DNA from: Cercis canadensis
Taxonomy: Eukaryota; Streptophyta; Magnoliopsida; Fabales; Fabaceae
Assembly (NCBI GenBank): GCA_003255065.1
Contig: QAOA01002417.1
Span: 2,117,846-2,181,845 of the forward strand
Direction of reading: 5' to 3'
DNA: 64,000 bases
The notes beneath the pieces were generated by a model. That model made no database searches. It had not been told where the DNA came from and worked only from the letters and a program-made list of their open reading frames with translations. The translations under genes were made by a program, and so were the position numbers. Numbering within the stretch: the first letter of the stretch is position 1; every line of letters begins with the position of its first letter. This document shows, one piece after another, positions 1-11,358 of the stretch.

Positions 1-850
1 TTTTTTTTTTTTTTGGAGTCTCTTGACATTTGAATTTCTATACTGTGTTACAAAAGTAAGGAGAGGACTATTATTTTTAATTTTGGAGTCGAGACTATTA
101 TAAAAAAAAAAAAGTAGCATGACAATCTAATTTTATTATTTTCTTAAGAGTTTAACGTAATATTAAGAATGTAATAAGTTCATTCAAACTAAGCTGACAA
201 AGAAGTTAACTCGACCAAATAGAGCCAAAATCATTTTTGATTTAAGTCGGGCCAGCCCAAATTTAATCAAGTTAGCCTAGTTTAACCCAGTTCTAATGTA
301 AAATTTTATTTGTTAAAATAAAAATATATAATAAACTTATATGTTATTTATATTAATTATGTTTATTTATTATAATATATTATATAATGAAAGATAATTT
401 TTTTATGTATAAAATATATTCATTTTATAATAAATATAAAATTTAATTATATATCCTTGAATCTAAAATAAATTTTTTTATTAATTAAACAAATTGGCAT
501 TTTCATATATCTTTGATTCTTACAATTTTTTCTCATTAAAAATTTACAATATACTAATAAAATACATGACTCTATGTTTTCAAATAAAAAATTACTTCTA
601 CAATTTACATATATAAATATATATGTGTATTTTAAATATAATTTATATATTTTTAAATATTAGTATGATTCATGCTAAGGTCTTGGGATTCACGTGTGTA
701 GAATAAGAAATTACAAAGTGTCCTATCAAGAAAAAAAAAAAAAAAAGAGTGTCTACCGTAAGTGTAGTACACCGTGCACCACTCAGGGAAGACGTGTAAA
801 GTGTTAGCATCTATTTTCTCTGGTATCTCTGGGTAGGGTAACAAATATAG
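1..850. other. AT-rich spacer upstream of the transporter gene
   Basis: The stretch opens with a 14-base T run and is very AT-rich from about 300 to 660. I see no credible exon. The only longer open frame, on the minus strand around 653-844, runs through a poly-A tract and looks accidental. The last 100 bases probably form the promoter of the polyamine transporter gene, but I cannot fix a transcription start. Confidence 0.5.
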
Positions 851-1459
851 TCCTATTTCCCCACTTTCTTCTCTGATTCTCGCTGCAAGTGTAAATACAT
901 CGGAGCTTTCCCCTCAAAGTTGGATTTCACGATGGAGGATTCTATCTATGGATCTGCATATCTTTCATGGTCTGCTTGTTCACCATTTTTGCCTATCATA
1001 CCTTAATTCCATCTCTGTTTCTTATAATTTTTTGGGGTCCAAAATGTTGATTTACTTTTAACCTCATCAATTATGGGTTTTTCTCCGAGGGGAGGGTTTC
1101 TTTTTTACAAGTCTTACTTTTTCTCACATCTCCATCCAAAGATGGAGTCTTTTTCATATTTGTTTGAATGGATATTTAGTTTAAGTTAATACCCATCTCT
1201 GTATTCGAAGTTTCCCTTTATCTGCTTGTGTAGAAGAATCCACCTCTTGATTTTGTGAATGAATGGAGGAAATTTTGTTGTTAATTTTGACAAAGCGAGT
1301 ATCGGTTTGATATCTATTTGATAGCTTAATGGAATAAATCCACTGTTTAGTGGTGACCCCTGAGAATGTGTTCGATTCTATTTTCATATTGCTTAAATTG
1401 AAACCCTTTTCTCGGTGCAGAAATTGAGGATTGTAGCGAATAGGCAAGCTTCTATTGCA

Positions 1460-2869
1460 ATGGGGGAATTCAACGGTGTTGACTATGTGACCATTGATGA
1501 ATTACCTCCCCCCAGGGCAATTAACCGGAAGAAAGTTTCAGTTCTTCCTCTTGTCTTTCTCATCTTCTATGAGGTTTCTGGGGGGCCTTTTGGTATCGAG
1601 GATACTGTCCAGGCTGCGGGTCCTCTCTTAGCTCTTCTTGGCTTCTTGGTTTTCCCAATCATATGGAGTATTCCTGAAGCTTTGATTACTGCAGAAATGG
1701 GTACCATGTTCCCTGAAAACAGTGGTTACGTGGTTTGGGTTTCGTCGGCTTTGGGTCCCTATTGGGGGTTTCAGCAAGGTTGGATGAAATGGCTGAGTGG
1801 GGTAATTGATAATGCCCTGTACCCAGTTCTGTTTCTTGACTATCTGAAGTCTGGAATCCCTGCTTTAGCTGGTGGCTTACCAAGAACTGTTGCTGCCTGG
1901 GGTTTGACCATTTGTCTCACTTACTTGAACTATAGGGGTTTAACCATTGTGGGATGGGTTGCTGTTCTTTTAGGGGTTTTCTCACTCCTTCCATTTGTGG
2001 TTATGGGATTTTTGGCAATTCCAGACTTGAAACCTTCAAGATGGTTGGTGACAAATCTAAACGATGTGGACTGGAATTTGTATTTGAATACTCTATTTTG
2101 GAATCTTAATTATTGGGACTCCATAAGTACTCTAGCTGGAGAAGTGGATAATCCAAAGAAAACTCTCCCGAAGGCTTTGTTTTATGCCGTGATCCTTGTA
2201 GTTCTTGGGTATTTCTTCCCTCTTCTAACTGGTACAGGTGCTGTTTCCCTCAATCGTGCGTTGTGGACTGATGGTTACTTCTCAGATATTGCTAGGATCA
2301 TTGGAGGAGTGTGGTTGAGTTGGTGGCTTCAAGCGGCTGCTGCAATGTCAAATATGGGGATGTTTGTTACTGAAATGAGCAGTGATTCTTTCCAACTTCT
2401 GGGGATGGCTGAGAGGGGAATGTTGCCTGAGTTCTTTAGCAAGAGGTCTCGACATGGAACCCCTCTTATAGGAATACTATTTTCAGCCTCAGGAATAATT
2501 TTACTATCATGGCTGAGCTTTCAAGAAATTGTAGCTGCAGAAAACTTCTTGTACTGTTTTGGTATGATTTTGGAGTTTATAGCATTCATAGTGTTGAGGA
2601 TCAGACACCCCAATGCATCTCGGCCTTACAAGATACCTGGAGGAACAGCTGGAGCAATTCTTATGTGTATTCCTCCTGTTATATTGATTTGTGTTGTATT
2701 AGCTTTCTCCTCCCTCAAAGTGATGGTTATAAGCCTCATTGCGGTGGCAATTGGCCTTGTGATGCAGCCTTGTCTCAAATATGTTGAGAAAAAGAGATGG
2801 ATGAAGTTCTCTGTTAGTTCTGAGCTTCCGGATTTTGACAATCAGGAGAGTGCTCATTTGGTAGAGTAA
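1460..2869 (+). CDS. PUT: Polyamine uptake transporter (LAT/APC family)
   Basis: Single coding exon of 469 aa. It encodes a 12-TM-type amino acid/polyamine/organocation transporter of the plant LAT/PUT group, which imports polyamines such as putrescine and spermidine across the plasma membrane or endomembranes. Family signatures visible: the acidic/polar N-terminus followed by [23 protein letters not shown] in the first membrane segment, [18 protein letters not shown], and [18 protein letters not shown] in the cytoplasmic loop. Length fits the family (about 470-495 aa). The frame is open upstream to a GTG at 1415, but a splice acceptor (tgcag) ends at 1420, so the true start is ATG 1460 and an intron lies in the 5' UTR; the first UTR exon probably lies near 850-890. 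Paralogs cannot be separated here; gene order suggests the PUT1/PUT2 clade. The family is clear, the exact substrate inferred. Confidence 0.93.
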   Translation: MGEFNGVDYVTIDELPPPRAINRKKVSVLPLVFLIFYEVSGGPFGIEDTVQAAGPLLALLGFLVFPIIWSIPEALITAEMGTMFPENSGYVVWVSSALGPYWGFQQGWMKWLSGVIDNALYPVLFLDYLKSGIPALAGGLPRTVAAWGLTICLTYLNYRGLTIVGWVAVLLGVFSLLPFVVMGFLAIPDLKPSRWLVTNLNDVDWNLYLNTLFWNLNYWDSISTLAGEVDNPKKTLPKALFYAVILVVLGYFFPLLTGTGAVSLNRALWTDGYFSDIARIIGGVWLSWWLQAAAAMSNMGMFVTEMSSDSFQLLGMAERGMLPEFFSKRSRHGTPLIGILFSASGIILLSWLSFQEIVAAENFLYCFGMILEFIAFIVLRIRHPNASRPYKIPGGTAGAILMCIPPVILICVVLAFSSLKVMVISLIAVAIGLVMQPCLKYVEKKRWMKFSVSSELPDFDNQESAHLVE

Positions 2870-4262
2870 TTTTTCATGATTCAAGAGAGTTGTGAAGAGA
2901 AAATTGCACTGTTACTTACAAGGGCTAGCTCAACCAAGATGATGATGTCCTAATGGACAATGGTCAAGTTATAACATCTCTGAAGACAACTGCCATAGAT
3001 GTGGGAGCTTTGTACCTATTTGCTACTTTTTTGCACTTCAGTTGATTACTGTCTCAACTCAACTCTGTCTAGGCCAATATAATGAACCTTAGCTGTTTGT
3101 CGTCTACTCCTTTTTGATGTGATGATAGATAGGAATGGTAATTGGAAACTTGTAAGCTAGTGTTTAGAATGTTTTAGTAACTAAGGTTTGGTTTCACTAT
3201 ATTTGATCTGTTTTCTTTTAAAAATAAGTTTCTAACATTCGGTATCTATGGTGTTCAGAAACTCAGCTGAACTGCCAAAATGAAAATGTCTCAACTACTG
3301 TGGTTGTGCTAGAAGCGTGTATATGAGAAATTGGAAAAGCCTGTGGGCCACGCTGCTAGTTTTCTATTTATCTTCCAGCTGGTTCACTTATTTGCTCTAC
3401 TGTGATGATAACTGGAGCGTGATTGAAAATTCAGAATTGAGAAAATAGCTCTTTAATTTTTTTATTTTGTGGGGGTGGGGTTTGGGGCGGGAGATATAGT
3501 TATGAATGAGCCAAATCAGTCGTGTTTTTAGTTCTCTTAAGTATTAACTGCTGACTCTGCCGATTCTGAATTTGGTCATTTTTATGATTGATTTCTTATG
3601 TTCGACACCAAAATGAAATTCTTCTAAAACGGTATCGCTTCGTCTGTTGGCTTCAAACAAAACCATGTAGTTGAAAAATGAAAAACTGCTAGTCTTGTCT
3701 AGAGTCAAGTAATTTATATCCCCTAACTTAACAAAATGCAAATACTTGAGCGGTTGAGCCTAGTTTAAATTTGATAGTCATGAATGAAATCTTTTAATCT
3801 TTTTTTTGTTTTTTGTTTTATTGGGAAATCTTTTAAAGCTAAACACAATATATAATTTTAATTTTAATTGTAGAAAGGACTTGAGTAATAATAAAGGAGA
3901 AATACACTTGAGTAATAAATTTTAAAAATATATATATTTCGATTTGATTCTTTAGCCATCTTAATTTTAAGGCATCGTAACTGAATGCCGCTATTAGCAA
4001 TGCATCGTAATTGTATTGTGCTGGACAAGAAGCCTATCAACTAATAAGTTGTAGACGTGTCACGGCATCTAATAAGCAGCTTTTCATGTTCATGCCCTTG
4101 ATGGTCACCGGGGGTTTCTCAAGAAAACAAACAATTTTTAAAGTTCCGCAAGATTTGAAAAACCCGCCACATTATATTCCATCTCACCGACTTAAAACCT
4201 CAAATTGTATATTTCAGTTTCAGAAAATTTGAAGAGGCAGATAGGGGAAAAAGTAGAGAGAA
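2870..4262. other. Spacer: transporter 3' UTR and next promoter
   Basis: The first 300-400 bases after the transporter stop are probably its 3' UTR. Most of the rest is AT-rich, with no open frame that resembles a gene. The last 100 bases before 4263 are the likely promoter and 5' UTR of the coiled-coil gene. Confidence 0.4.
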
Positions 4263-6011
4263 ATGAAGAAGAAAGGGAACCGTAAGGTCACGATGACTGA
4301 GCTTCTGAAAACAACATCGCCGGCGGCTTCTCCGTCGGGCGAATCTCCGAAACCGTCGATTTTCACCAGAGCGGCTTCAACTGGAAAGAGAGCAACCGCT
4401 TCTCTGACCAAATCTCCACCGCACAATGCTTTGATCAATATCTCCCACTTAAAGGACCTGTCATCTTCGCGTCTTGACGAACTCAAGCGTCATATTGATC
4501 GCTCTCACTCGGAGATCCTCAAGGATCTAGAGGCTTCGCAGTCGCGTCTCCACAAGCGTTTCAAGGTCTTTCTCTCTCTGTCTCTCACAAAATCTTATTA
4601 ATCACAACATATCTTTTCGTCTTGTAGATTAAAATCGCAATCATACAAGAACTTCAATATTTTGTTTGATTGCTCGGAAAACAGAGGGAAAAAACTATGA
4701 ACAGCGTTGAAGCCGTTGGTTTAGCATATCAGAATATAAGAATCACAAATCCAGAATCTGTAGTTTTATTTACATTTTCTCACCAGCCAAACATCATGTT
4801 TATGGAATGAGATAAAAGACAAGTTTCTCGGATTTAACTTATCAGAATATAAGAATCATAAATCCAGAATCTGTGGGTTTTATTTGCATTTTCTCAGCAG
4901 CCAAACAAAGTATTATGGAGTAAGATAGAAAATCAGTCTCATAGTTGTTATTTTCGTCTCTTTGACTGTACACAAATTTATCGACTTAAAAATTTGCTCG
5001 ATCCAAGTACAGACTACAGAGATAAGACTTAATGTTTGAGCTCAAATTTCTTAAATCAGATGTTGTCCTGTGTTTGAAGTTGAAATTGAGCACTGGATGC
5101 AGTTTGAATTTAACGGAAATTTAACAAATCAAATTCTGAGAACTACGTTTTACTGTGATCTAAGCACTGCATACATTATCGCTTCAGTCTCCTTGTTGCT
5201 AGTGTGTTGTTAGCCATTCGTATCTAATTAGGGAGAAAATAGAAAAACGCCAGTTGAATTACATTAAACCTATAGTATCTTTCTTTATGGCTTATTTGAT
5301 CAACAATTAACAGAGGAAAGCCTGTTATATTTGTTTTATTTAGGATCTATAGACTAATTACTTGGCTGTTCATGTTGTAATTCTTTAGATGCACACTCAA
5401 ACATGCCAGCAAATAATGGATGAAGCAGAGAAGGATTACAAGAAGGCGTCTGAACGAATTACTGAAAGTCGAGAAGCAATGAAGGTATTGCCTAAGTCAC
5501 TCATCGCACTTTAGAATTACAGTTAGTAAACCTTTTAAGAATTTGATGGTTCTTTTTCAGGCTTCATACGAAGAGTTCATGGTAGATGTACAGGCCACCG
5601 CCACTCGTGGTATGTAGTAGAGTAAATTGTTCATGCTGTCCTAGTTTATTTGGTCATATAGGTAGAATGATCTTACAATGAAAATTTGAGATCGCTGTCT
5701 CTGTATATGGAGGATGCGTCGTTATACTGGTTTGAGCCTAATACTTACCCTGGTTAAATGACTAACATTGAGTAAGTGTTTTTATCCATGGCTTCATTTT
5801 CCATGGAAACTAGAATCAAATGGCAATGAATTATGTGCTCGGCATTTTCATCTTAGGATGTTACTCGCATTGAATTTGGATCTAGATACTTTTCATTATA
5901 CATATGCTATTGAAAATTTCAGCTTGCAAAACGTCCATCACTGAGCTTTCAGATTCATTTGAGAAGTCTATTGACTATCTTCGAAAACACTTTGGGATCT
6001 CATCAACTTAG
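4263..6011 (+). CDS. Small plant coiled-coil protein, function unknown
   Basis: Four exons join in frame: 4263-4565, 5389-5484, 5561-5609 and 5923-6011, giving 178 aa. All introns are GT-AG. The N-terminal 60 residues are basic and Ser/Thr/Pro-rich (KKKGNRKVTMTELLK at the start), which suggests a disordered and possibly phosphorylated tail. From about residue 75 to 170 the chain is highly charged and helical, with heptad-like spacing (LDELKRHIDRSHSEILKDLE; ITELSDSFEKSIDYLRKHFG), consistent with a coiled coil. There is no signal peptide or membrane segment. I do not recognise the family and propose no function. A possible 3' UTR intron (donor at 6053, acceptor ending 6680) lies just after the stop. 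The gene structure is well supported, the role unknown. Confidence 0.8.
4727..4935. repeat. Tandem duplication inside an intron
   Basis: Two copies of a roughly 95-base unit start at 4727 and 4840 (offset 113). Both contain TATCAGAATATAAGAATCA, then a shared stretch through CCAGAATCTGT and CATTTTCTCA to AGCCAAACA. The copies differ by several substitutions. They lie in intron 1 of the coiled-coil gene. Confidence 0.85.
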
Positions 6012-7901
6012 CTGTTGGTGGTTCAGGATGCACGGTGTGACAGCATTTTAAGGTAGGCATCAATTGGATTTTAATCTTTCATGGATTATGGCATTACAGG
6101 TACTCAGTGTTCATACCACAAGAAGTTTCGTTTTGTCATGGTATTAGAATTTACTATTATTATCCACATTGTTCTATTGAACTATCTCAAATATCTCAAA
6201 CAAAGAATTTTATGATGGTTAAATTAAGGGTTGATAATCCTTCATAGTCATTATTATTTAGTACTCCCCTCCCCTTCCCCCCTTCTTTTAATCGGTTACA
6301 TAAAGAGACGTAACTCCGAGCTTACCAAATGAACTATCATCCTTATCTTCATTTCTGGTACAGGCCAACCTACTACTGCATGTTTTATATTCACCTTCAT
6401 TAAGTGAAAATCAATGAGAAATACAAGGTAAAATTAGCAGGAATTATAGTCCTGAATCTACTTTGAGGAGTATGTGAAACATGGATCTCTCTAAGAAAAT
6501 TCGATTTGTTGGTTCACTCCCTGTTATTTCCCAGTATTCTTGCTCTGATACATTGTTGCTTATTTAAGCTTGTGATTGATTGTTCATTCTATTTTAGTTC
6601 TGGATGACCTTTTTTTGAATGGACGCCTTCACCTTCATTCTATTTAAGCACTATCTGCAATAAAAATTTTCCATTCTCAGGATAGGGCCAGATAGCAGTC
6701 TGGATGGGGGGCGATATCCAGCAAAGGAGGCTTTGAAAGTAAGACTTCCTCGATCACCTTGAATTTTAGGTTTTTAAGATTTGCTTTTTGTTGTTAATGC
6801 TCAACCTATAAAAAGAGTATCTTAAACTGACACCACAGAAAATAAAATAAAAAGATGTAAAAAAGTCAGTTGACTGTTAAAATGCCAAGTTCGATTGTTG
6901 ACATTTGTGAAATGATGCTTACGGAAGCACAAACTGGGAGAAGCAACTTTCTCGCGCCAAATCGGTATGATTTCATGTATGATTTGTGTCTGGTCTGGAC
7001 TCTGGTATTCCATAAAATACATTTATCGGGTATTATCATCCAAATAGTTCATAATGAAAAACATCTCGTGCCTTTAAAAAAAGATCTAGTAGACCAAAAT
7101 TTTCGATCCCATGTCAAAAAAAAATGGAGTGTGAATCACGTTGAATGCGCACAAAGATCAGTCCATGTCAAGTCAATACTTCTCCGAGTGAGATGTGACA
7201 TAGGATCTGTAAGCTTAAGCTCTAAGCAGTTAAACAAGACATAATAGCATCAAGGGAAGGGATGAGTAGATATGAGGTATCTTGTGGATTGACACTAGAG
7301 GAAAGGAGATTCTCGTCTCAACAGTGTTTATTCCAGGAATTGAAGCTCACTACCAAAACAGGCATATATCTTCATCAGGAATAAGGAAAGAGGACAACCA
7401 AGAATACCAGATATTGAGCAATCAACTAGCATAAGCATTTCAGTGATCAAATACACATAAGAACTTAGCTTAAGAATTTAGCATTATCAGAAAATTCACA
7501 ATCATTAAAAGTGACAGCAATTTAGAGTTCAGCATGGATCTCATACCATAGAACTTGTACAATATGATTGAAACGAATTTAAACACAACCATCTATGATA
7601 AAATCTTATGTAACACAAGATCATCCAATGGGAGCTCCCTAACCTCCAACCAATAAAAGCCCTTAGGTAAGTACTTATACAGAAAAAATTTGTCAGCTAA
7701 AGTACCATTATTGTATAAACTGTAAACAAGAAAGAGACAGCAGACAGACAATCTGCAAACTGGAATTTAGCATCATATGAAATAGATACTTAAAGAAAAA
7801 TTAGCATCTGCCAAAACTCCCCATGAATTTTTATCACCCCATTTTGCACCATATTTCATCCTAGCCAAATATTGCTTCGTCAACCTTCCCAATATTACAA
7901 T
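6012..7901. other. Spacer between convergent genes
   Basis: This holds the probable spliced 3' UTR of the coiled-coil gene (to about 6740) and the 3' UTR of the oppositely oriented mitochondrial S11 gene (from about 7500). The 124-codon open frame at 6870-7244 has no recognisable domain or splice partner, and I treat it as chance. Confidence 0.4.
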
Positions 7902-9413
7902 TTAAATCCGTCGTTTCCTGGGGAGACGACAGCCATTATGGGGACGCCGAGTGGCATCTTCAATGTATACAATTGGCATTCGATCCCCTCGAGAAGCATT
8001 AAATCCCGCTCTCCAGCTCATTATTGCTTGCCTTTTCTTCTTAAAATAAGTAAATCCTTTCACTTTCATCACAACAGATTTCAATCCCAAACTCCTAGCC
8101 CTTCGCCCAACCTCTTCTGCTGTTGCTTCAGAAGCATACCTAGAAAGCTTTTGCCCCGCTCTTAACTCTTTCAAACATCCAGCTGAGGCACCAAGTTTTA
8201 CATTTCCTTTTGAATCTGTTATGGTAACAAAGGTATTGTTACGCAATATTTTTATATGAACAAAATCAGGATCCCGCTCAAGATTGTATCGGGAGATTTG
8301 ATTAACGTCCCTTCCCTCTTGCTCTAAAATTCCTCTCACAAAGTCCATAGGCCTGGAATTACCCTGGGTCCCGGAATCTCTCTGGCCTCTGGAGTTTATG
8401 TAATTCTGAGACGCAAAGGCTTGGGGAGCAGTAAAGTTCCCAAACCCATCCCTTGAACGCGAAGTTTCTTCCGTAAATCCTCTAAAACGTTCTGCAGTTT
8501 TACAAGACAGAAACCCCCTATCAGGCTATCAGAGTTCTGTGACAGCATGCAAAAAACTAAAATGTTTCTATAGCTGATCTTCTCTAGCAAAATTATATGA
8601 TGAAAGTGTCTCAATTACAATTAAGTATCCATACACATAAGGAAGGTCTATTTATCATTAAAATCCTGACACTGCCACCACTCTTTCTGTTTTCCTCATT
8701 TTACCTATTTTAGGATCTAATTGGATTGGACCATTAGACATAGGCGTATTTCAATTTATATCTAATAATTCAGTCTACAAACAGTTCAAAACCACATAGC
8801 CACTTACTGAAATGATAAACATACAAAACACTGCATCCAGAGCAGAGAAATTACAGAACCCTCAAATCCTCAAATGTAGACATCCAAAAACCATTACCAG
8901 TTTACTAAGTCTAGGTTATCAGATAGCAAACAGCCTCACCTTTACAAGCCACTTAAACAAATTGATCATTAATGACAAGAAAATCAATTTAAAAAATAGA
9001 AATAACTTCACATTACTGGAAAAAGAAAAAGCAACCTTCTAAGTGAGAATGGCGGGACTCTAAACTTTGATTTCAACTCTTTTTTTTTTTCTCTCTCTCT
9101 CTCTCTCTCTGTCCAGAAATTGAACGATGCAGACCAAAATACTATCAAATCCCTATCATTTTCCTTTCCTCAATTATCAGAACTCAAATTCAACTTAATT
9201 TATGAAATCCTCGAATTACATATGAACCATTTTCTATCAATCCATTCGTCATCAACTAGAGAGGGAAAAAAAGTTACCTTGATTTAGTGGTAACCCTGGA
9301 AACCTGCCTTCGGCATAGTACCGAGCTGACGGTTTCGATGCTAAAAGAGAAATCAGAGACGAAGCAGCAGAGGACGGACGCGCATGGCGAATAGAAGACA
9401 GATAACGATACAT
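7902..9413 (-). CDS. Mitochondrial small-subunit ribosomal protein S11
   Basis: Two exons on the minus strand: 9413-9278 and 8491-7902, joined in phase 1 to give 241 aa. The C-terminal 140 residues form a uS11 domain: VHIKILRNNTFVTITDSKGN, GASAGCLKELRAGQKLSRYA, and the hallmark end IEDATRRPHNGCRLPRKRRI. uS11 lies on the platform of the small ribosomal subunit and contacts rRNA near the mRNA exit. The N-terminus (MYRYLSSIRHARPSSAA) is rich in Arg and Ser and has no acidic residues, as expected for a mitochondrial presequence, and a long linker follows. The ATG at 8348 is internal: the frame is open upstream to the acceptor at 8492. From memory the Arabidopsis equivalent is NFD3 (At1g31817), needed for polar nuclear fusion. 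A (CT)10 tract lies in the intron. Confidence 0.93.
9090..9110. repeat. (CT)n microsatellite after a T run
   Basis: Ten CT units follow a 10-base T tract, inside the single intron of the mitochondrial S11 gene. Such a tract is likely to vary in length between accessions. Confidence 0.95.
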
Positions 9414-9729
9414 ATTCTTCTAGGGTTTTTTACTGGTTTGAGCTGCTGAGAATCTGAATGCTCTTCTTTCACTGAAACTCAGATTGTTCACGAAATGAGC
9501 TCCAGATCCAGATGCCCGAATGGGGCTCCGAATATGTTTTGGGTATTTCATGGCCCAATAAGGCCCAGCCCAGTTCTTCAACCGCTAGAAGAGAAGAGAA
9601 AGCGAGAGAATAAAATGAAATTTTCTTCTCTTTTTTTTGGCCAGAAATAAAAGAGTTCAAGACAACGCCTGTGCCTGTGCCTGTGCCAGTACTCTGGGTT
9701 TAACAAACGGGAGTGGTGAGAAGAGGGAG
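9414..9729. promoter_or_regulatory. Bidirectional promoter with site II (TGGGCY) motifs
   Basis: Only 316 bases separate the start codons of the divergent S11 and ankyrin genes. At 9551-9573 there are three copies of the site II element (GGCCCA at 9552 and 9562, AGCCCA at 9567), read as TGGGCC/TGGGCT on the other strand. Site II elements bind TCP factors and are common in plant nuclear genes for ribosomal and mitochondrial proteins, so they fit the S11 gene well. Sharing with the ankyrin gene is inferred from the spacing. Confidence 0.7.
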
Positions 9730-11358
9730 ATGGGTAAGCCACAGAATTCAAGGGGTGGCGATGAACTTCACACGGGGGCAAGGTCCGGTGATCTGAACAC
9801 TGTTCAGTCAATTTTGAGCTCAAATCCTTTGGCCGTTAATTCCAGAGATAAGCACTCAAGAACACCGTATCCTCCTTTATATTTCTCATGCTCTTGCGCA
9901 TTTTATATAACCTGTCACGAGAATGGGAACCCTAGGATTCTTCTTATATACTATTTGGTTATCAGGAAAAGCTGAAATTAAACAAATAGAGCTAAAACCA
10001 GTTCATGGTGTAATATGGCATTCAATTTGGTGGTTTAATTAGAAAATGCTTGTCATAAATCCACTTATATGCGTTTTAATTGTAATTTTTCAAACACTAA
10101 TTTTTTTGCTTTTGTAGACGTCTGATTGGTTCTTTTGATGGTGATTATTATTTGTAGAATACTATTGATTGTATTGTCAACCTATGCTAGTGTTCACTAG
10201 GTATTCTTCATATTCTGTGGATTTGAGATCCAAATCATTCCCGGTCCATGGAATGGTGATTATAACATTCTCATTTTAAGTGCGAACTGTGAACTATGTC
10301 CATGTATCAGCATAACAGTATTGCAAAAAGTTTACATTGGCCAGTGCAGAGTGTTAGAAAATAATACTTATTAGTTGCCAGCCGAATCGATCATAAAAAT
10401 CCATATATCTTCTTGTTTGGGAGGGTTACACGTTTTTTTACCCCGAGAATTGGAATTTGTGGTATAAAAAGAGTGGTGCTGCATGCTTTATCTGTATGTG
10501 AATTGTGAAGTTTTATCTCCATGATGTCATATTATGTAATGTTAAAACTTAAAATCAGATATCGATCCCAATGAATATGACTATTGAAAGTTTCTTCAGA
10601 TTATATAATTTTACTCTAGATGGATTTACCCAAAATTATAAGCTGGGTTACCTGGGTAAGGTAACTAGGTTTTTCTTCTTTGTTTAGTTTAGATCTTGTT
10701 TCAGAATTCTACTGTTTCCATCTTGTTTCTTTGACTAGCAACTTTGGACCATAGGCTACATTTAGCAGCATGGTCCGGGCAAGCAGAGGTAGTCAGTTAT
10801 CTTTGCAAGCACAAGGCTGATGTTGGTGCTGCTGCCATGGATGACATGGGAGCAATACACTTTGCTGCACAAAAGGGACATTTAGAAGTTGTTCGGGCCC
10901 TTGTTTCAGCTGGGGCCTCCGTGAAAACTTCCACTCGTAAAGGCATGACTTCATTGCACTATGCTGCTCAAGGGTCACATCTGGAACTCGTCAAGTACTT
11001 GGTAAAGAAAGGGGCAACTCTCAGTGCCAAGACAAAGGCTGGAAAGACTGCTTTGGATCTTGCTACCAATGAAGAAATCCGCTCCTTTCTAGAGGAGTTT
11101 GAAAGATCAACTAAGAGTGGAGAATCAAGCAGCAAAAAGAAAGCTGAAGAATCTAATACGAAAACATCCACATTGGGAGTGGAAGATAATTTGCAAGTAG
11201 AACCTCCTGCAGCTGCCATTGATGAAGAAAATATTGACAGAGAGAAGAGGAAGAGTAATGAAGATGATGTAAAAGAAGCTACATCACAACCAAAGAAGGC
11301 AAGGGTTAAGCTAAGCCATCTCCAAAGTTCAGACGATGCCCAGGAAGAAGACCAGTAG
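9730..11358 (+). CDS. Ankyrin-repeat protein with charged C-terminal tail
   Basis: Two exons, 9730-9866 and 10755-11358, give 246 aa. The splice joins ACACC to GCTACATTT and so restores the canonical ankyrin TPLHLAAW motif, which is strong support for the junction. About four ankyrin repeats cover residues 10-150 (DELHTGARSGDLNTVQSIL, TPLHLAAWSGQAEVVSYL, GAIHFAAQKGHLEVVRALV, TSLHYAAQGSHLELVKYLV). After residue 160 the chain is Lys/Glu/Ser-rich and ends with a PKKAR patch that could be a nuclear localisation signal. Ankyrin repeats bind proteins; the partner is unknown. There is no membrane segment, so it is not an ACD6-type protein. From memory it resembles At4g19150. The open frame upstream of ATG 9730 has no other ATG, so the start is clear. 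Confidence 0.9.

Noticed and set aside
1415..1459. A 15-codon N-terminal extension of the transporter
   Set aside because: It begins at a GTG that overlaps a splice acceptor ending at 1420; the conserved protein starts at ATG 1460.
6870..7244. 124-codon open frame on the plus strand
   Set aside because: No domain, odd composition and no splice partners; it lies between two convergent genes.
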